From Naumannella halotolerans (GTDB lineage Bacteria; Actinomycetota; Actinomycetes; Propionibacteriales; Propionibacteriaceae): DNA of 64,000 nt. Below are positions 1-8,810 of the stretch, piece by piece. The DNA is taken from the NCBI RefSeq assembly GCF_004364645.1, contig NZ_SOAW01000001.1, forward strand, positions 496,001-560,000. Reading direction: 5' to 3'. A program made the position numbers and the translations under genes. How positions within the stretch are numbered: position 1 is the stretch's first letter; every line of letters begins with the position of its first letter. Below the pieces are notes generated by a model. That model saw nothing but the letters and a program-made list of their open reading frames with translations. It ran no database searches and was not told where the DNA came from.

Positions 1-129
1 GCGAAGAGGTCGGCCGCGACCAAGTCGGCGGCCACGAAGACCACCGGCAAGAAGACCGCCACCAAGAAGAGCCCGTCCAAGAAGGGCTCGGCCAAGAAGT
101 CGGGCTCGAAGAAGTCCTCGCGCCGCTGA
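1..129 (+). CDS. C-terminal tail of a lysine-rich protein (partial)
   Basis: An open frame runs from the window edge to TGA at 127-129 and gives about 42 residues made almost only of Lys, Ser, Thr, Ala and Arg, with KK pairs every few residues and a final SSRR. Basic low-complexity tails of this kind are known at the C-termini of actinobacterial HU (HupB) and DNA topoisomerase I, where they bind nucleic acid. Nothing upstream is visible, so I cannot decide between these or another DNA/RNA-binding protein. A strong terminator follows 11 nt later, so this is the last gene of its transcript. Confidence 0.6.
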   Translation, partial: AKRSAATKSAATKTTGKKTATKKSPSKKGSAKKSGSKKSSRR

Positions 130-140
130 AACCCTCTCGC

Positions 141-167
141 AGAGCCCGGGCCGTCGGCCCGGGCTCT
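141..167 (+). terminator. Rho-independent-type terminator hairpin
   Basis: Perfect 12-bp GC-rich stem (141-152 with 156-167) and a 3-nt GTC loop, directly after the stop of the lysine-rich protein. There is no long T run, as is common for actinobacterial terminators. It lies between convergent genes and could serve both strands. Confidence 0.75.
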
Positions 168-198
168 GTCGTCTGCCGGGTCTGCTCAGGTGACCTGC

Positions 199-1023
199 TC
201 AGCGAGGTACGGCCACGGTGATGTCCACCGCGAGGGTGAGGGCCGAGACGAGCTCGCCGACCGGCTCTGCGGTGGTGTGGAAGGCACTCGGCCCCATACC
301 GATCAGGTCGGCGACGAGCGCCGGATCGACAGCCTGGTGCGCGACGACAGCGAACCTGTCGGCCACCGTGAAGCCGCTCGCGAGTTGTCGATCGAGCTCG
401 TCGGACTTGTTCGCCTGGATGCCCAGCAGGGCACCGGTCTCCCGCAGTTCGATCAGATGATCCGGGCGGGGGGTGACCACCAGCAACCGGCCATCGGCGG
501 CGAGCACCCGCGCGAACTCGCCGGGGTTCCGGGGGGCGAAGACACAGGTGATCATCTCCACCGACGCATCCGTCACCGGCAGTCGACGCCAGGTGTCGGC
601 CACCGCGGCAGCCAGTCGCCGATGCGCCCTGGCCGCCATCCGCACGGCCGGCACCGACACGTCGAGCGCCAGTCCCCGCAGCTCCGGCCGGGTGTCGAGG
701 ATCCGGCCTGCGTACCAACCGGGACCGGATCCGACATCCAGCAGGACCCCATGACCCAGGACCCGGTCGACGAGCGCCGAACTCACCGGATCGAACCAGC
801 CACTGCTGAGCACCCGATGGCGGGCGGTGACCATCTGCGTGGTGTCGGCATTGCGCGGCGGAGGCTGGTTCAGCAGGTTCACGTACCCCTGGCGGGCGAT
901 GTCGAAGCGGTGCCCGTTGCCGCAGCCCAGCGACACGGCACGGTCGTGATCATGATCGACGACGACCCCGCTGTGGCACACCGGGCAGCACAGGACATCG
1001 CTGACCAGGTCGAGACCACCCAT
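199..1023 (-). CDS. rlmA: RlmA-family 23S rRNA (guanine-N1)-methyltransferase
   Basis: 274 aa. The N-terminus has a four-ligand zinc-ribbon layout (CPVC near residue 13, then a CGNGH motif) followed by FDIARQGYVNLL, the signature of the RlmA/RrmA/TlrB group that methylates a guanine in hairpin 35 of 23S rRNA. A class I SAM-binding motif (DVGSGPGWYAG) follows near residue 97. In Gram-positive bacteria the usual member is RlmA(II), which acts at G748, but I cannot tell G745 from G748 specificity by eye. It starts 29 nt after the SDR gene stop on the same strand, so the two are probably cotranscribed. The ATG at 1023 places the zinc ribbon at the expected distance from the N-terminus. Confidence 0.8.
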   Translation of the reverse strand: MGGLDLVSDVLCCPVCHSGVVVDHDHDRAVSLGCGNGHRFDIARQGYVNLLNQPPPRNADTTQMVTARHRVLSSGWFDPVSSALVDRVLGHGVLLDVGSGPGWYAGRILDTRPELRGLALDVSVPAVRMAARAHRRLAAAVADTWRRLPVTDASVEMITCVFAPRNPGEFARVLAADGRLLVVTPRPDHLIELRETGALLGIQANKSDELDRQLASGFTVADRFAVVAHQAVDPALVADLIGMGPSAFHTTAEPVGELVSALTLAVDITVAVPR

Positions 1024-1052
1024 CGGTCAGCGCTTCTCGATCATCGGCGGAT

Positions 1053-1814
1053 TCACACCGTGCGCATGGCGCCACCGTCGACGGGCAGCAGGCTCCCGCT
1101 CAGGTAGGACCCGGCGGGTGAGAGCGCGAAGGCGGCGACCCGACCGAACTCCTCGGGTCGTCCGTACCGCCGGAGCGGGATGGCGCTCTCACCTGCCTTC
1201 CGGGCGGCCTGCGGATCGGCTGCCCGTTCGAGCAGGTGGATCATCCGTTCGGTGTCGATGCTGCCCGGCAGCAGACCGAGCACCCGCGTGCCGTCCGGGC
1301 CCAGTTCATCTGCCAGTTGTTTCACCAGCATGCCCAGGCCCGGCCGCAGACCGTTGGAGATGGCCATACCCGGCAGCGGCAACCGGGCCGAGGTCGACAG
1401 AACCAGCCCGATAGCCAGGTCATCGGCGGTGCCGGCCGCGACCACGGCGCGGACCGTGCGCAGGGCGGCCAGGAAGACCGAGTCGAAGGCATCGGTCCAC
1501 TGCTTCTCCGACATCTCCAACACCGCGCCCGCGGGGGGACCGCCGACGCTGATCAGGGCTCCGTCGAGTCGCCCCCAGGTGTCGAGCGCGAGCCGGCAGG
1601 CGTGCCCGGGCAGGTCGGGGTCACCGAGGTCACCGCTCAGGGCGACTGCCGAACCGTCGCCGAACTCGGCAACGGCCTCGGCCAACACCTCCGCCCGGCG
1701 GGCCACCAGGACCACCTTCGCGCCCTCGGCGACGAGAGCGGCGGCGCTGGCACGGCCCAGACCGCCACTGGCCGCGGTCACCACGAACACCTTGTCGGTC
1801 AGGCCAAGATCCAC
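1053..1814 (-). CDS. SDR family oxidoreductase
   Basis: 253 aa, a typical classical short-chain dehydrogenase/reductase. The Rossmann motif is present near the N-terminus as TAASGGLGRA (a GxxxGxG variant) and the C-terminus carries the usual PVDGG segment. In place of the normal YxxxK motif the region reads STSARLPLPGMAISNGLRPGLGMLVKQ, so the catalytic Tyr-x3-Lys is not evident. This is common in a subgroup of SDRs whose substrates are unknown. The GTG start at 1814 has a strong GGAGGAG site 6 nt upstream. It is upstream of the rRNA methyltransferase on the same strand. The substrate is not predictable. Confidence 0.8.
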   Translation of the reverse strand: MDLGLTDKVFVVTAASGGLGRASAAALVAEGAKVVLVARRAEVLAEAVAEFGDGSAVALSGDLGDPDLPGHACRLALDTWGRLDGALISVGGPPAGAVLEMSEKQWTDAFDSVFLAALRTVRAVVAAGTADDLAIGLVLSTSARLPLPGMAISNGLRPGLGMLVKQLADELGPDGTRVLGLLPGSIDTERMIHLLERAADPQAARKAGESAIPLRRYGRPEEFGRVAAFALSPAGSYLSGSLLPVDGGAMRTV

Positions 1815-1909
1815 GTCAACTCCTCCGTTGTCCTGTCAGGTTCTGGTCGATGATCTCCGGGGCCGGCGGGCATACCGGCCTCGGCCGCCACCGATCGGTC
1901 GGGCCCGGG

Positions 1910-2761
1910 TCATCGGTCGACATGTTCGGCGGTCCCGCTCGGTTCGCGGGTCGAGGAACCGGGTTCGGTCTCCCGCGGACGGTACGGGTCGGGTGAGGGG
2001 ATCTTCGCCCGTTTCTGCTTCGGCGCCTTCTGCGGCGTACCACGTTCGGCACGGCGCTCCCGCAGATCCCCGCGGACGAAGACGATCAGGCCGGCCAGCC
2101 CGATACTGGCGAACATGAACCACTGCACGGCGTACCAGAAGTGCGGGCCGTCGGACAGCTCGGGAAGCGACAGCGGCACCAGTTCGGTCTCGGCCGGGGT
2201 GCTCGACTGCAGACTGATCCACCCGTCGGCGACCGGGTAGGGCAGGACCGTGGCGATCTTCGGGGCGTTGACCAACCGGGTCTGCCCGTCGACCGGCACC
2301 GTCGCCTGGTCACCACCGCGTTCGTCGACCCGGACGAATCCGGTGACGGTGACCTCACCGGCCGGCGGGGCGGGCCCGGTGGTCGGGGTGGGGCGATTCC
2401 GATCGGTGGGCATGAAACCACGATCGACCAGCACCGTCAGGCCGTCGGCGGTACGCAGGGGCGTAACCACTTCGACTCCCGGCTGCCGGTCCAGGGTGCG
2501 CAGCCGGACCACGATCTGATTCGCGCCGTCATAGGTGCCGGTGATCTCCACCCGCTGCCATTCCTCGGCCTCGGTGATCGGACCGCCGAAGACCTCGCTC
2601 GCCGATACCGGAACCGCGTCCTCCCGGGACTGGATCGACTCGTTGGTCACCCGGCGTTCCTCCAACCGGGCAAGCTGCCACTGGCCCAGCAGGACACAGG
2701 TGACGCCGATCGCCATCACGAACAGCAGCAGCGCCAGCCAACGGATGATCAGGCGACGCAC
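1910..2761 (-). CDS. SURF1 family cytochrome oxidase biogenesis protein
   Basis: 283 aa. The protein has the SURF1 layout: an N-terminal membrane helix (residues ~5-26) directly followed by LGQWQLARLEER, a periplasmic-side domain with the conserved VDRGFMP motif near residue 115, and a second helix after HFWYAVQWFMFA near residue 208. A charged Lys/Arg-rich tail of about 50 residues follows. SURF1 proteins help insert heme a into the aa3-type cytochrome c oxidase. The start is GTG at 2761 with no Shine-Dalgarno site but a TAGAGT box 6 nt upstream, which suggests a leaderless transcript. Confidence 0.88.
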   Translation of the reverse strand: MRRLIIRWLALLLFVMAIGVTCVLLGQWQLARLEERRVTNESIQSREDAVPVSASEVFGGPITEAEEWQRVEITGTYDGANQIVVRLRTLDRQPGVEVVTPLRTADGLTVLVDRGFMPTDRNRPTPTTGPAPPAGEVTVTGFVRVDERGGDQATVPVDGQTRLVNAPKIATVLPYPVADGWISLQSSTPAETELVPLSLPELSDGPHFWYAVQWFMFASIGLAGLIVFVRGDLRERRAERGTPQKAPKQKRAKIPSPDPYRPRETEPGSSTREPSGTAEHVDR

Positions 2762-2767
2762 GTGACC

Positions 2768-2773
2768 ACTCTA
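2768..2773 (-). promoter_or_regulatory. -10 box of the SURF1 gene (leaderless)
   Basis: TAGAGT on the minus strand, 6 nt before the GTG start of the SURF1 gene, with no ribosome binding site between. The expected transcription start falls on or next to the start codon. Confidence 0.55.
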
Positions 2774-2804
2774 GGCCACTGATCCCGGAGTCCAAGACTC
2801 CGGC

Positions 2805-3086
2805 TCAGCTCTCCTCGAACTCGATCTCGGCGTCCTGGCCGGCCTCGGTCGGCAGTGCCAGCTGGACCTTCGCCGAGGCAGCGCTGAGGCTGGCGCCGCG
2901 ACCGACCGCGACACCGATCAGATAGGCGGTCAACGGTGCCGCCGGGCGAATCACCTGGTGTGCGGCATCCCTGCTCAGGTCGAGCAGGATGTGCCTGGCG
3001 TCCTCGTCGAGATCCTCCTCGGGGATGTCGAGCACGGCGCATACCTCGCGCAACCAGCCGTTCAGCGTGTTGGTCTGTGTGGCCAT
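2805..3086 (-). CDS. DUF6457 domain protein
   Basis: 93 aa, small and acidic at the C-terminus. The fold begins with NGWLREVCAVLDI and includes the DLSRDAAHQVIRPAAPLTAYLIGVAVGRGAS segment that defines the DUF6457 family. In actinobacteria this domain occurs alone or fused to MobA-type molybdenum cofactor guanylyltransferases, so its place next to moaA, divergently transcribed, fits a link to molybdenum cofactor metabolism (inference). ATG at 3086 is preceded by GGAGGAG at a good distance. The frame stays open far upstream, but that extension is antisense to moaA and should be ignored. Confidence 0.8.
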   Translation of the reverse strand: MATQTNTLNGWLREVCAVLDIPEEDLDEDARHILLDLSRDAAHQVIRPAAPLTAYLIGVAVGRGASLSAASAKVQLALPTEAGQDAEIEFEES

Positions 3087-3215
3087 CTCTCCTCCGTCCC
3101 ATGTTCTTCGGCGATCATGGCACGCGGCCCCCAACGCTTCGTCGGCGCCCCCGGGCAGAAGGGGGTCGGGCGAGGTCATCGGCTCCTTCGGGGCAAGTCC
3201 TTGCGGGCAAGCGCG

Positions 3216-3221
3216 TAGGCT
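3216..3221 (+). promoter_or_regulatory. -10 box of moaA (leaderless)
   Basis: TAGGCT ends 6 nt before the moaA ATG. There is no Shine-Dalgarno sequence. Confidence 0.55.
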
Positions 3222-3227
3222 CGGCCC

Positions 3228-4238
3228 ATGTCCGCAGCGATCCCCCTGGTCGACGGGTTCGGACGGGTGGCCACCGATCTTCGGGTCTCCCTGACCGACC
3301 GTTGCAATCTGCGCTGCACCTATTGCATGCCGGCGCAAGGACTGGACTGGCTGCCGCATGCGGAGGTGCTCACCAATGAAGAACTGATCCGGCTGATCCG
3401 GATCGCAGTGGAGAACCTCGGCATCACCAGCATCCGACTGACCGGCGGGGAGCCGCTGCTGCGGCCCGACCTGGCGCAGATCCTCGCCGGTATCGCCGCG
3501 CTGCGTCCGCGGCCGAGGATCGCCATGACCAGCAACGGCATCGGTCTGGCCCGCCGGGCCGTCGAGTTGGCCGAGCTCGGCCTGGATCGGATCAACGTCT
3601 CCTTGGACACCCTGGATCCGGAGACCTTCAAGCGGCTCACCAGGCGTCGGCGGTTGCCCGACGTCCTCGACGGGGTGGAGGCTGCCGTGGCGGCCGGGCT
3701 GGCCCCGGTGAAGATCAATTCGGTACTGATGCGCGGGGTGAACGACCACGAGGCGGCAGATCTTCTGGAATGGGCAGTACGGACCGGGGTGGAACTGCGC
3801 TTCATCGAACAGATGCCTCTGGATGCCCAACACGGATGGACCCGTGCCGACATGGTCACCGCTGCCGAGATCCGTCGACGGCTGCAGGAACGCTTCGTCC
3901 TCACCGAGGACCCGGCCGATGTGATCGCCCGGGGCAGTGCTCCGGCCGAACTGTTCACCGTCGACGGTGGCCCGGCCAAGGTCGGGATCATCGCCTCGGT
4001 GAGCAAACCCTTCTGCGGAGCCTGCGATCGGGTACGACTGACCTCCGACGGCCAACTCCGCAACTGCCTGTTCGCCCGGGAGGAATCCGATCTCCGGGCA
4101 GCGTTGCGCGGCGGGGCCGACGACGCCGAGCTGATCCGGCGGTGGCAGCTGACCATGGCCGGCAAACGCGCCGGACACGGGATCGACGACCCGGGATTCC
4201 TCCAGCCGGACCGTCCGATGTCGGCGATCGGCGGCTGA
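3228..4238 (+). CDS. moaA: GTP 3',8-cyclase MoaA
   Basis: 336 aa radical SAM enzyme that converts GTP to 3',8-cyclo-7,8-dihydro-GTP, the first step of molybdenum cofactor synthesis, working with MoaC. The N-terminal CX3CX2C cluster ligands are C26, C30 and C33; the C-terminal second [4Fe-4S] site is C263, C266 and C280. The TGGEPLLRP SAM motif is at ~72-80, and the protein ends in Gly-Gly, the functional double-glycine tail. All key residues are present and the length is normal. No other moa or mob gene is nearby apart from the DUF6457 protein. The start is leaderless-type: TAGGCT 6 nt before ATG. Confidence 0.96.
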   Translation: MSAAIPLVDGFGRVATDLRVSLTDRCNLRCTYCMPAQGLDWLPHAEVLTNEELIRLIRIAVENLGITSIRLTGGEPLLRPDLAQILAGIAALRPRPRIAMTSNGIGLARRAVELAELGLDRINVSLDTLDPETFKRLTRRRRLPDVLDGVEAAVAAGLAPVKINSVLMRGVNDHEAADLLEWAVRTGVELRFIEQMPLDAQHGWTRADMVTAAEIRRRLQERFVLTEDPADVIARGSAPAELFTVDGGPAKVGIIASVSKPFCGACDRVRLTSDGQLRNCLFAREESDLRAALRGGADDAELIRRWQLTMAGKRAGHGIDDPGFLQPDRPMSAIGG

Positions 4239-4262
4239 ACCGCCCACCCGGAGCGCCGGGAT

Positions 4263-4346
4263 CAGAGTTCGCCGTTCAGGCGTACGCCCTCAGAGTTCGC
4301 CGCTCGGAGTTCGCAGCTCAGGGTTCGCCGCTCAGAGTTCGCTGGT
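4263..4346. repeat. Six tandem copies of a 14-bp repeat
   Basis: Six head-to-tail 14-bp units with consensus CAGAGTTCGCCGCT (units start at 4263, 4277, 4291, 4305, 4319 and 4333). Units 1, 3 and 6 are closest to the consensus and unit 2 is the most diverged. There are no spacers. The last units overlap the stop codon and final codons of the small gene on the minus strand. Confidence 0.85.
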
Positions 4347-4528
4347 CTCCCGCAGGAAACCGCGCGCGGACAGGAAAGAACCCAGGGAGTCGCGATGGTC
4401 GGCACAGGCCAGCCAGTGCTTGCGGCGATCCGGGGTGTGGATCTTCGGGTTGTTCCAGGCGTGGTCGAACACCGCCGGGTTCCGGCATCCCTTCGCCGAG
4501 CAGGTGGCCTCCGGCAGGTCCGCCTCGC

Positions 4529-4532
<4 letters not shown>
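4332..4532 (-). CDS. Small conserved protein with paired cysteines (function unknown)
   Basis: 66 aa. Visible features are CSAKGCRNPAVFDHAWNNPKIHTPDRRKHWLACADH: two closely spaced Cys, then Trp-Asn-Asn-Pro, and a later Cys-x2-His, a plausible small zinc-binding fold. Small proteins of this type recur in actinobacterial genomes and have sometimes been labelled acetone carboxylase by mistake; I assign no function. ATG at 4532 overlaps the stop of the DUF3099 gene by 4 nt (ATGA), so the two are translationally coupled. Its last codons lie inside a 14-bp tandem repeat array, so its C-terminus may vary between strains. Confidence 0.75.
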
Positions 4533-5682
<1,150 letters not shown>

Positions 5683-5714
5683 CCGGCCGGTCGGTGCTCT
5701 CCAGAAAGGAAGAC

Positions 5715-6485
5715 ATGGGAATTCTCGAAGGCAAGCAGATCCTGGTGACCGGAGTCACCAAGCACACCTCGATCGCCTACGAGGCGGCACGGATCGCGCA
5801 GGCCGAAGGGGCCACCGTCGTGGTGTCCAACTTCGGCCGCGCGCTGCGACTCACCCAGCGGGTGGTCGGTCGGCTGGACCCGGTACCGCCGGTGATCGAA
5901 CTCGACGTCACCAATGAGGAGCATCTGGCGGCCCTGCCGGAGCGTCTCGGCGAGCACCTGGACCGGGTAGACGGGATCGTCCACTCGATCGCCTTCGCCA
6001 ACCCCGAGACCGCGCTGGGCGGCAAGTTCATGGACACCCCCTGGGACGATGTCGCCACCGCGGTGAAGATCTCCGCCTGGTCGATGGCGAGCCTGACCAA
6101 GGCCTGTGTGCCGATGCTGAGCGACCGCTCGTCGGTCGTCGGCCTCACCTTCGACGCCACCCTGGCCTGGCCGATGTACGACTGGATGGGGGTTGCGAAG
6201 GCTGCTCTGGAGTCGGTGAACCGCTACCTGGCCAAGTACCTCGGTCCCGACGGTGTGCGCTCCAACCTGGTCGCCGCGGGCCCGCTGGACACGCTGGCCA
6301 AGCAGTCGATCCCCGGAGCCGAGGAGTTCAACAACATCTGGGCCGAGCGGGCTCCGCTCGGCTGGAACACCACCGACATGGTGCCGGCGGCGAAGGCCGT
6401 CGTCGCGCTGCTCAGCGACTGGTTCCCGGCCACCACCGGGGAGATCGTCCACGTCGACGGTGGTCTGCACGCCGTGGGTGCCTGA
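5715..6485 (+). CDS. fabI: Enoyl-ACP reductase FabI (InhA-like)
   Basis: 256 aa NADH-dependent enoyl-ACP reductase, the last step of each fatty acid elongation cycle. The divergent SDR signature of FabI is present: TGVTKHTSIAYEAA for the nucleotide site, SIAFA at 91-95, and the Tyr-x6-Lys pair Y155/K162 in MYDWMGVAK. ATG at 5715 has AAAGGA 4 nt upstream; longer readings into the fabG spacer lack a site. It forms an operon with fabG and ends at a bidirectional terminator. Confidence 0.93.
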   Translation: MGILEGKQILVTGVTKHTSIAYEAARIAQAEGATVVVSNFGRALRLTQRVVGRLDPVPPVIELDVTNEEHLAALPERLGEHLDRVDGIVHSIAFANPETALGGKFMDTPWDDVATAVKISAWSMASLTKACVPMLSDRSSVVGLTFDATLAWPMYDWMGVAKAALESVNRYLAKYLGPDGVRSNLVAAGPLDTLAKQSIPGAEEFNNIWAERAPLGWNTTDMVPAAKAVVALLSDWFPATTGEIVHVDGGLHAVGA

Positions 6486-6504
6486 GCGCCCCAGGTTCCG
6501 CACG

Positions 6505-6537
6505 ACGGCCCGTCCACCGCTTCGGTGGGCGGGCCGT
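6505..6537. terminator. Bidirectional terminator between fabI and 6540-7253
   Basis: Hairpin of about 15 bp (6505-6519 with 6523-6537, one G-T pair) and a 3-nt loop, between two convergent genes and followed by TTCT. It would end fabI transcription and, on the other strand, the gene at 6540. Confidence 0.8.
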
Positions 6538-6539
6538 TC

Positions 6540-7253
6540 TCAGCTCGGAGGCAACCAGACGGCCGCGGCCAGGGCGTCGGCGGCGGCATCGCGCAGCGCC
6601 CGCAGTTCACGGCTGCGTACCTCCACGGCATGCACCGACCAGGCCCGATCGGCCGCCTCGATGCCGGCCTCGGCGGCCAGCAGCAGCCCGGCCGCGCGGT
6701 CGGCGGCAAGTCGGGTACGTGCCGGATAGCCCTGCGGCAGCAGCGCCGTCGGCGGATCGGGACGCTCGCCGGCTGCTCCGCCGATCTCGGTCAGCGCCCT
6801 GCCTGCGGTGAGAACGGTCTCCGACAGGGCCCGCTCGACCTCGTACCGTCCCGGCGGTACGGCCGGCGGGGCGGCGGCGAACACCTCCCACTGCACCGCG
6901 TTGCCGACCGACCACGGGACGAATGCGCACAACCCGCCGGCAGCCACCACAGCGGCTCCGGCCTCGATCGCGGCCGCAGTGAGTTCCTTCGGGCCACGGA
7001 GCAGCCCCGGCGCCCCCGGGCGGGGAAGGGCGAGCACCCACGGGCCCGGCGCCAACACCGTCGCTGCGGCCAGCCCGGCGTCCAACTCGGCGGCCGCCGA
7101 CCGATCCAGACCCAGGACGCCCTCGGTGTCCACCACATGGTGGGCAGGGTCGTCGGCCACCACCGAGCGAGCCGCCACCTCGACACTCACCGGTGTCCGT
7201 TGCAGCAGGTTCAGATGGGCGGCGAGCCGGACGGCCGCAGCAAGGGCGTGCAT
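6540..7253 (-). CDS. Unrecognised alanine-rich protein
   Basis: 237 aa, not recognised. The protein is very rich in Ala, Leu and Val, has no clear signal peptide or membrane helix, and shows a central segment with GPWVLALPRPGAPGLLRGP and a GLCAFVPWSVGNAVQWEVF stretch. Codon use matches neighbouring genes (strong GC3), and the start has a clear TACGCT box 7 nt before ATG, so I believe it is a real gene. It is convergent with fabI, and its 5' end faces the ABC ATPase gene. Confidence 0.65.
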   Translation of the reverse strand: MHALAAAVRLAAHLNLLQRTPVSVEVAARSVVADDPAHHVVDTEGVLGLDRSAAAELDAGLAAATVLAPGPWVLALPRPGAPGLLRGPKELTAAAIEAGAAVVAAGGLCAFVPWSVGNAVQWEVFAAAPPAVPPGRYEVERALSETVLTAGRALTEIGGAAGERPDPPTALLPQGYPARTRLAADRAAGLLLAAEAGIEAADRAWSVHAVEVRSRELRALRDAAADALAAAVWLPPS

Positions 7254-7260
7254 GGCGGCC

Positions 7261-7266
7261 AGCGTA
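7261..7266 (-). promoter_or_regulatory. -10 box of the gene at 6540-7253 (leaderless)
   Basis: TACGCT on the minus strand, 7 nt before ATG at 7253, with no ribosome binding site. Confidence 0.5.
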
Positions 7267-7347
7267 ACCGCGCCGGATCGGCGGGCGAAGCAACCGGGCT
7301 GGGGCGAGCCCCTGCGTGCCGCCGGTGCTCGTAGCCGACGGGCTTGG

Positions 7348-7353
7348 TAGGTT
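7348..7353 (+). promoter_or_regulatory. -10 box of the ABC ATPase gene (leaderless)
   Basis: TAGGTT, 7 nt before ATG at 7361, with no ribosome binding site. This fixes the start in preference to an upstream GTG at 7316. Confidence 0.55.
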
Positions 7354-7360
7354 CTCGCAC

Positions 7361-8167
7361 ATGGCAGAAGTGGCCGAACTCGTCGGAGTCAGCATCGTGC
7401 GTCAGGGCAAGGAACTCCTGGCCGACATCGACTGGACCATCGACGAGTCCGATCGTTGGGTGGTGATCGGCCCCAACGGTGCAGGCAAGACCACCTTGCT
7501 GCAGGTGCTCGGAGCCCAGCTCTACCCGAGCAACGGGATGGTCGACCTGCTCGGCGAGATCGTCGGCGCCACCGATGTCTTCGAGATCCGGCCGCGGATC
7601 GGAATGACCTCGGCCGCCCTGGCCGAACGGGTGCCGAAGAGTGAACGGGTCGCCGATGTCGTCGTCTCGGCCGCCTACGCGGTGCTGGGGCGCTGGCGGG
7701 AGGACTACGACGAACTGGACCACGACCGGGCCCGTGAGCTGCTCGCCCAGGTCGGGGTGGCCGAACTGGCCGACCGGACCTTCGGCACCCTGAGTGAGGG
7801 CGAACGCAAACGGGTGATGGTCGCCCGGGCCCTGATGAGCGACCCCGAGCTGCTACTGCTGGACGAGCCGGCGGCCGGTCTGGACGTCGCCGGGCGGGAG
7901 ACCCTGGTGGCCACCTTGGCCCGCCTGGCCGAGGACCCGATGGCACCGGCGCAGGTGCTGGTCACCCACCATGTGGAAGAGATCCCGCCGGGAATCACCC
8001 ATGCGCTGCTGCTTCGCGAAGGCCGCATCGTCGCCCATGGGCCACTGCGGGAGACCCTCACTGATGCCAACCTGTCGGAGACCTTCGGGATCACCCTGCA
8101 GGTGAGCGAGAGCGGCGGGCGCTGGACGGTCCGCGCCGGCGGTTCCTCGGCCTTCCGGCGACGCTGA
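7361..8167 (+). CDS. ABC transporter ATP-binding protein (stand-alone)
   Basis: 268 aa. A single nucleotide-binding domain with Walker A GPNGAGKTT (~32-40), signature TLSEGERKR in place of LSGGQ, and Walker B LLLLDEP followed by the switch His in VTHHVEEIP. No permease gene is adjacent, so it may be a soluble ATPase like YlmA/ModF-type proteins or serve a permease encoded elsewhere. The C-terminus extends by about 25 residues past the domain. It is flanked by divergent and convergent genes and is therefore monocistronic. Confidence 0.85.
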   Translation: MAEVAELVGVSIVRQGKELLADIDWTIDESDRWVVIGPNGAGKTTLLQVLGAQLYPSNGMVDLLGEIVGATDVFEIRPRIGMTSAALAERVPKSERVADVVVSAAYAVLGRWREDYDELDHDRARELLAQVGVAELADRTFGTLSEGERKRVMVARALMSDPELLLLDEPAAGLDVAGRETLVATLARLAEDPMAPAQVLVTHHVEEIPPGITHALLLREGRIVAHGPLRETLTDANLSETFGITLQVSESGGRWTVRAGGSSAFRRR

Positions 8168-8182
8168 GGCCGCCCGTACCCC

Positions 8183-8719
8183 TCAGCCCCGGGGCAGGGC
8201 CAGGTCGATCACCTCGGCGCCCGGCAGAGCCGCCAGATCCGCGCCGTCGATCATGATCTTGGCTGCGCGCACCCCGGCGCCGATCACGACCGGACCGGCG
8301 CCTGCCACTGCGGAGTCGACCAGGATCGGCCAGTCGGCGGGCAGCCCGATCGGGGTGATCCCGCCGTACTCCATCGCGGTCAGTTCGGTGGCGGTGTCCA
8401 TCGGCGCGAAACTGACCTTGCGTACCCCGAGATGTTTGCGTACCGCTTTGTTGATGTCCGCGCGATCCTCGGCCAGGACCATGACTGCGGCCAGGGTGGT
8501 CTGTTCGCCACGGCGGCCCTCGACGATCACACAGTTCGCCGATCGGGCTGTGGGTACCTGATAGTGCTCGCAGAAGGCGGCGGTGTCGGCGAGCTCGGGA
8601 TCGACCGGCGCGACCCAGGCCGGTCCGGGCAGCGTGGCGGCAGCGACCGGCGGGGCGACGAGGTCGGGAACCGAGGGGAGTTCTCGCCAAGTGAGGTTTC
8701 CGAGCTGCGGAGCGTCCAT
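8183..8719 (-). CDS. YbaK/aminoacyl-tRNA deacylase domain protein
   Basis: 178 aa. The C-terminal two-thirds is a YbaK/ProX-type domain: RADINKAVRKHLGVRKVSFAPMD and EYGGITPIGLP, the Lys and the GGxxPxG loop that shape the editing pocket. Proteins of this family hydrolyse mischarged tRNAs such as Ala-tRNAPro or Cys-tRNAPro. The actual substrate cannot be read from sequence. The start has TACCGT 6 nt before ATG and no ribosome binding site. Confidence 0.85.
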   Translation of the reverse strand: MDAPQLGNLTWRELPSVPDLVAPPVAAATLPGPAWVAPVDPELADTAAFCEHYQVPTARSANCVIVEGRRGEQTTLAAVMVLAEDRADINKAVRKHLGVRKVSFAPMDTATELTAMEYGGITPIGLPADWPILVDSAVAGAGPVVIGAGVRAAKIMIDGADLAALPGAEVIDLALPRG

Positions 8720-8725
8720 GTGCGC

Positions 8726-8731
8726 ACGGTA
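8726..8731 (-). promoter_or_regulatory. -10 box of the YbaK gene (leaderless)
   Basis: TACCGT on the minus strand, 6 nt before ATG at 8719. Confidence 0.5.
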
Positions 8732-8810
8732 CCGCCCTGTGGGCGGGGGATTGAGCCCCGTCTGCGGGCCGGAATCACCCGGCAGCGGATCGTACCGTCA
8801 GTCGCCGGGG

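Noticed and set aside
3087-4247. 480-codon frame that would extend the DUF6457 gene upstream
   Set aside because: The extension is antisense to moaA, and a strong GGAGGAG site fixes the start at 3086.
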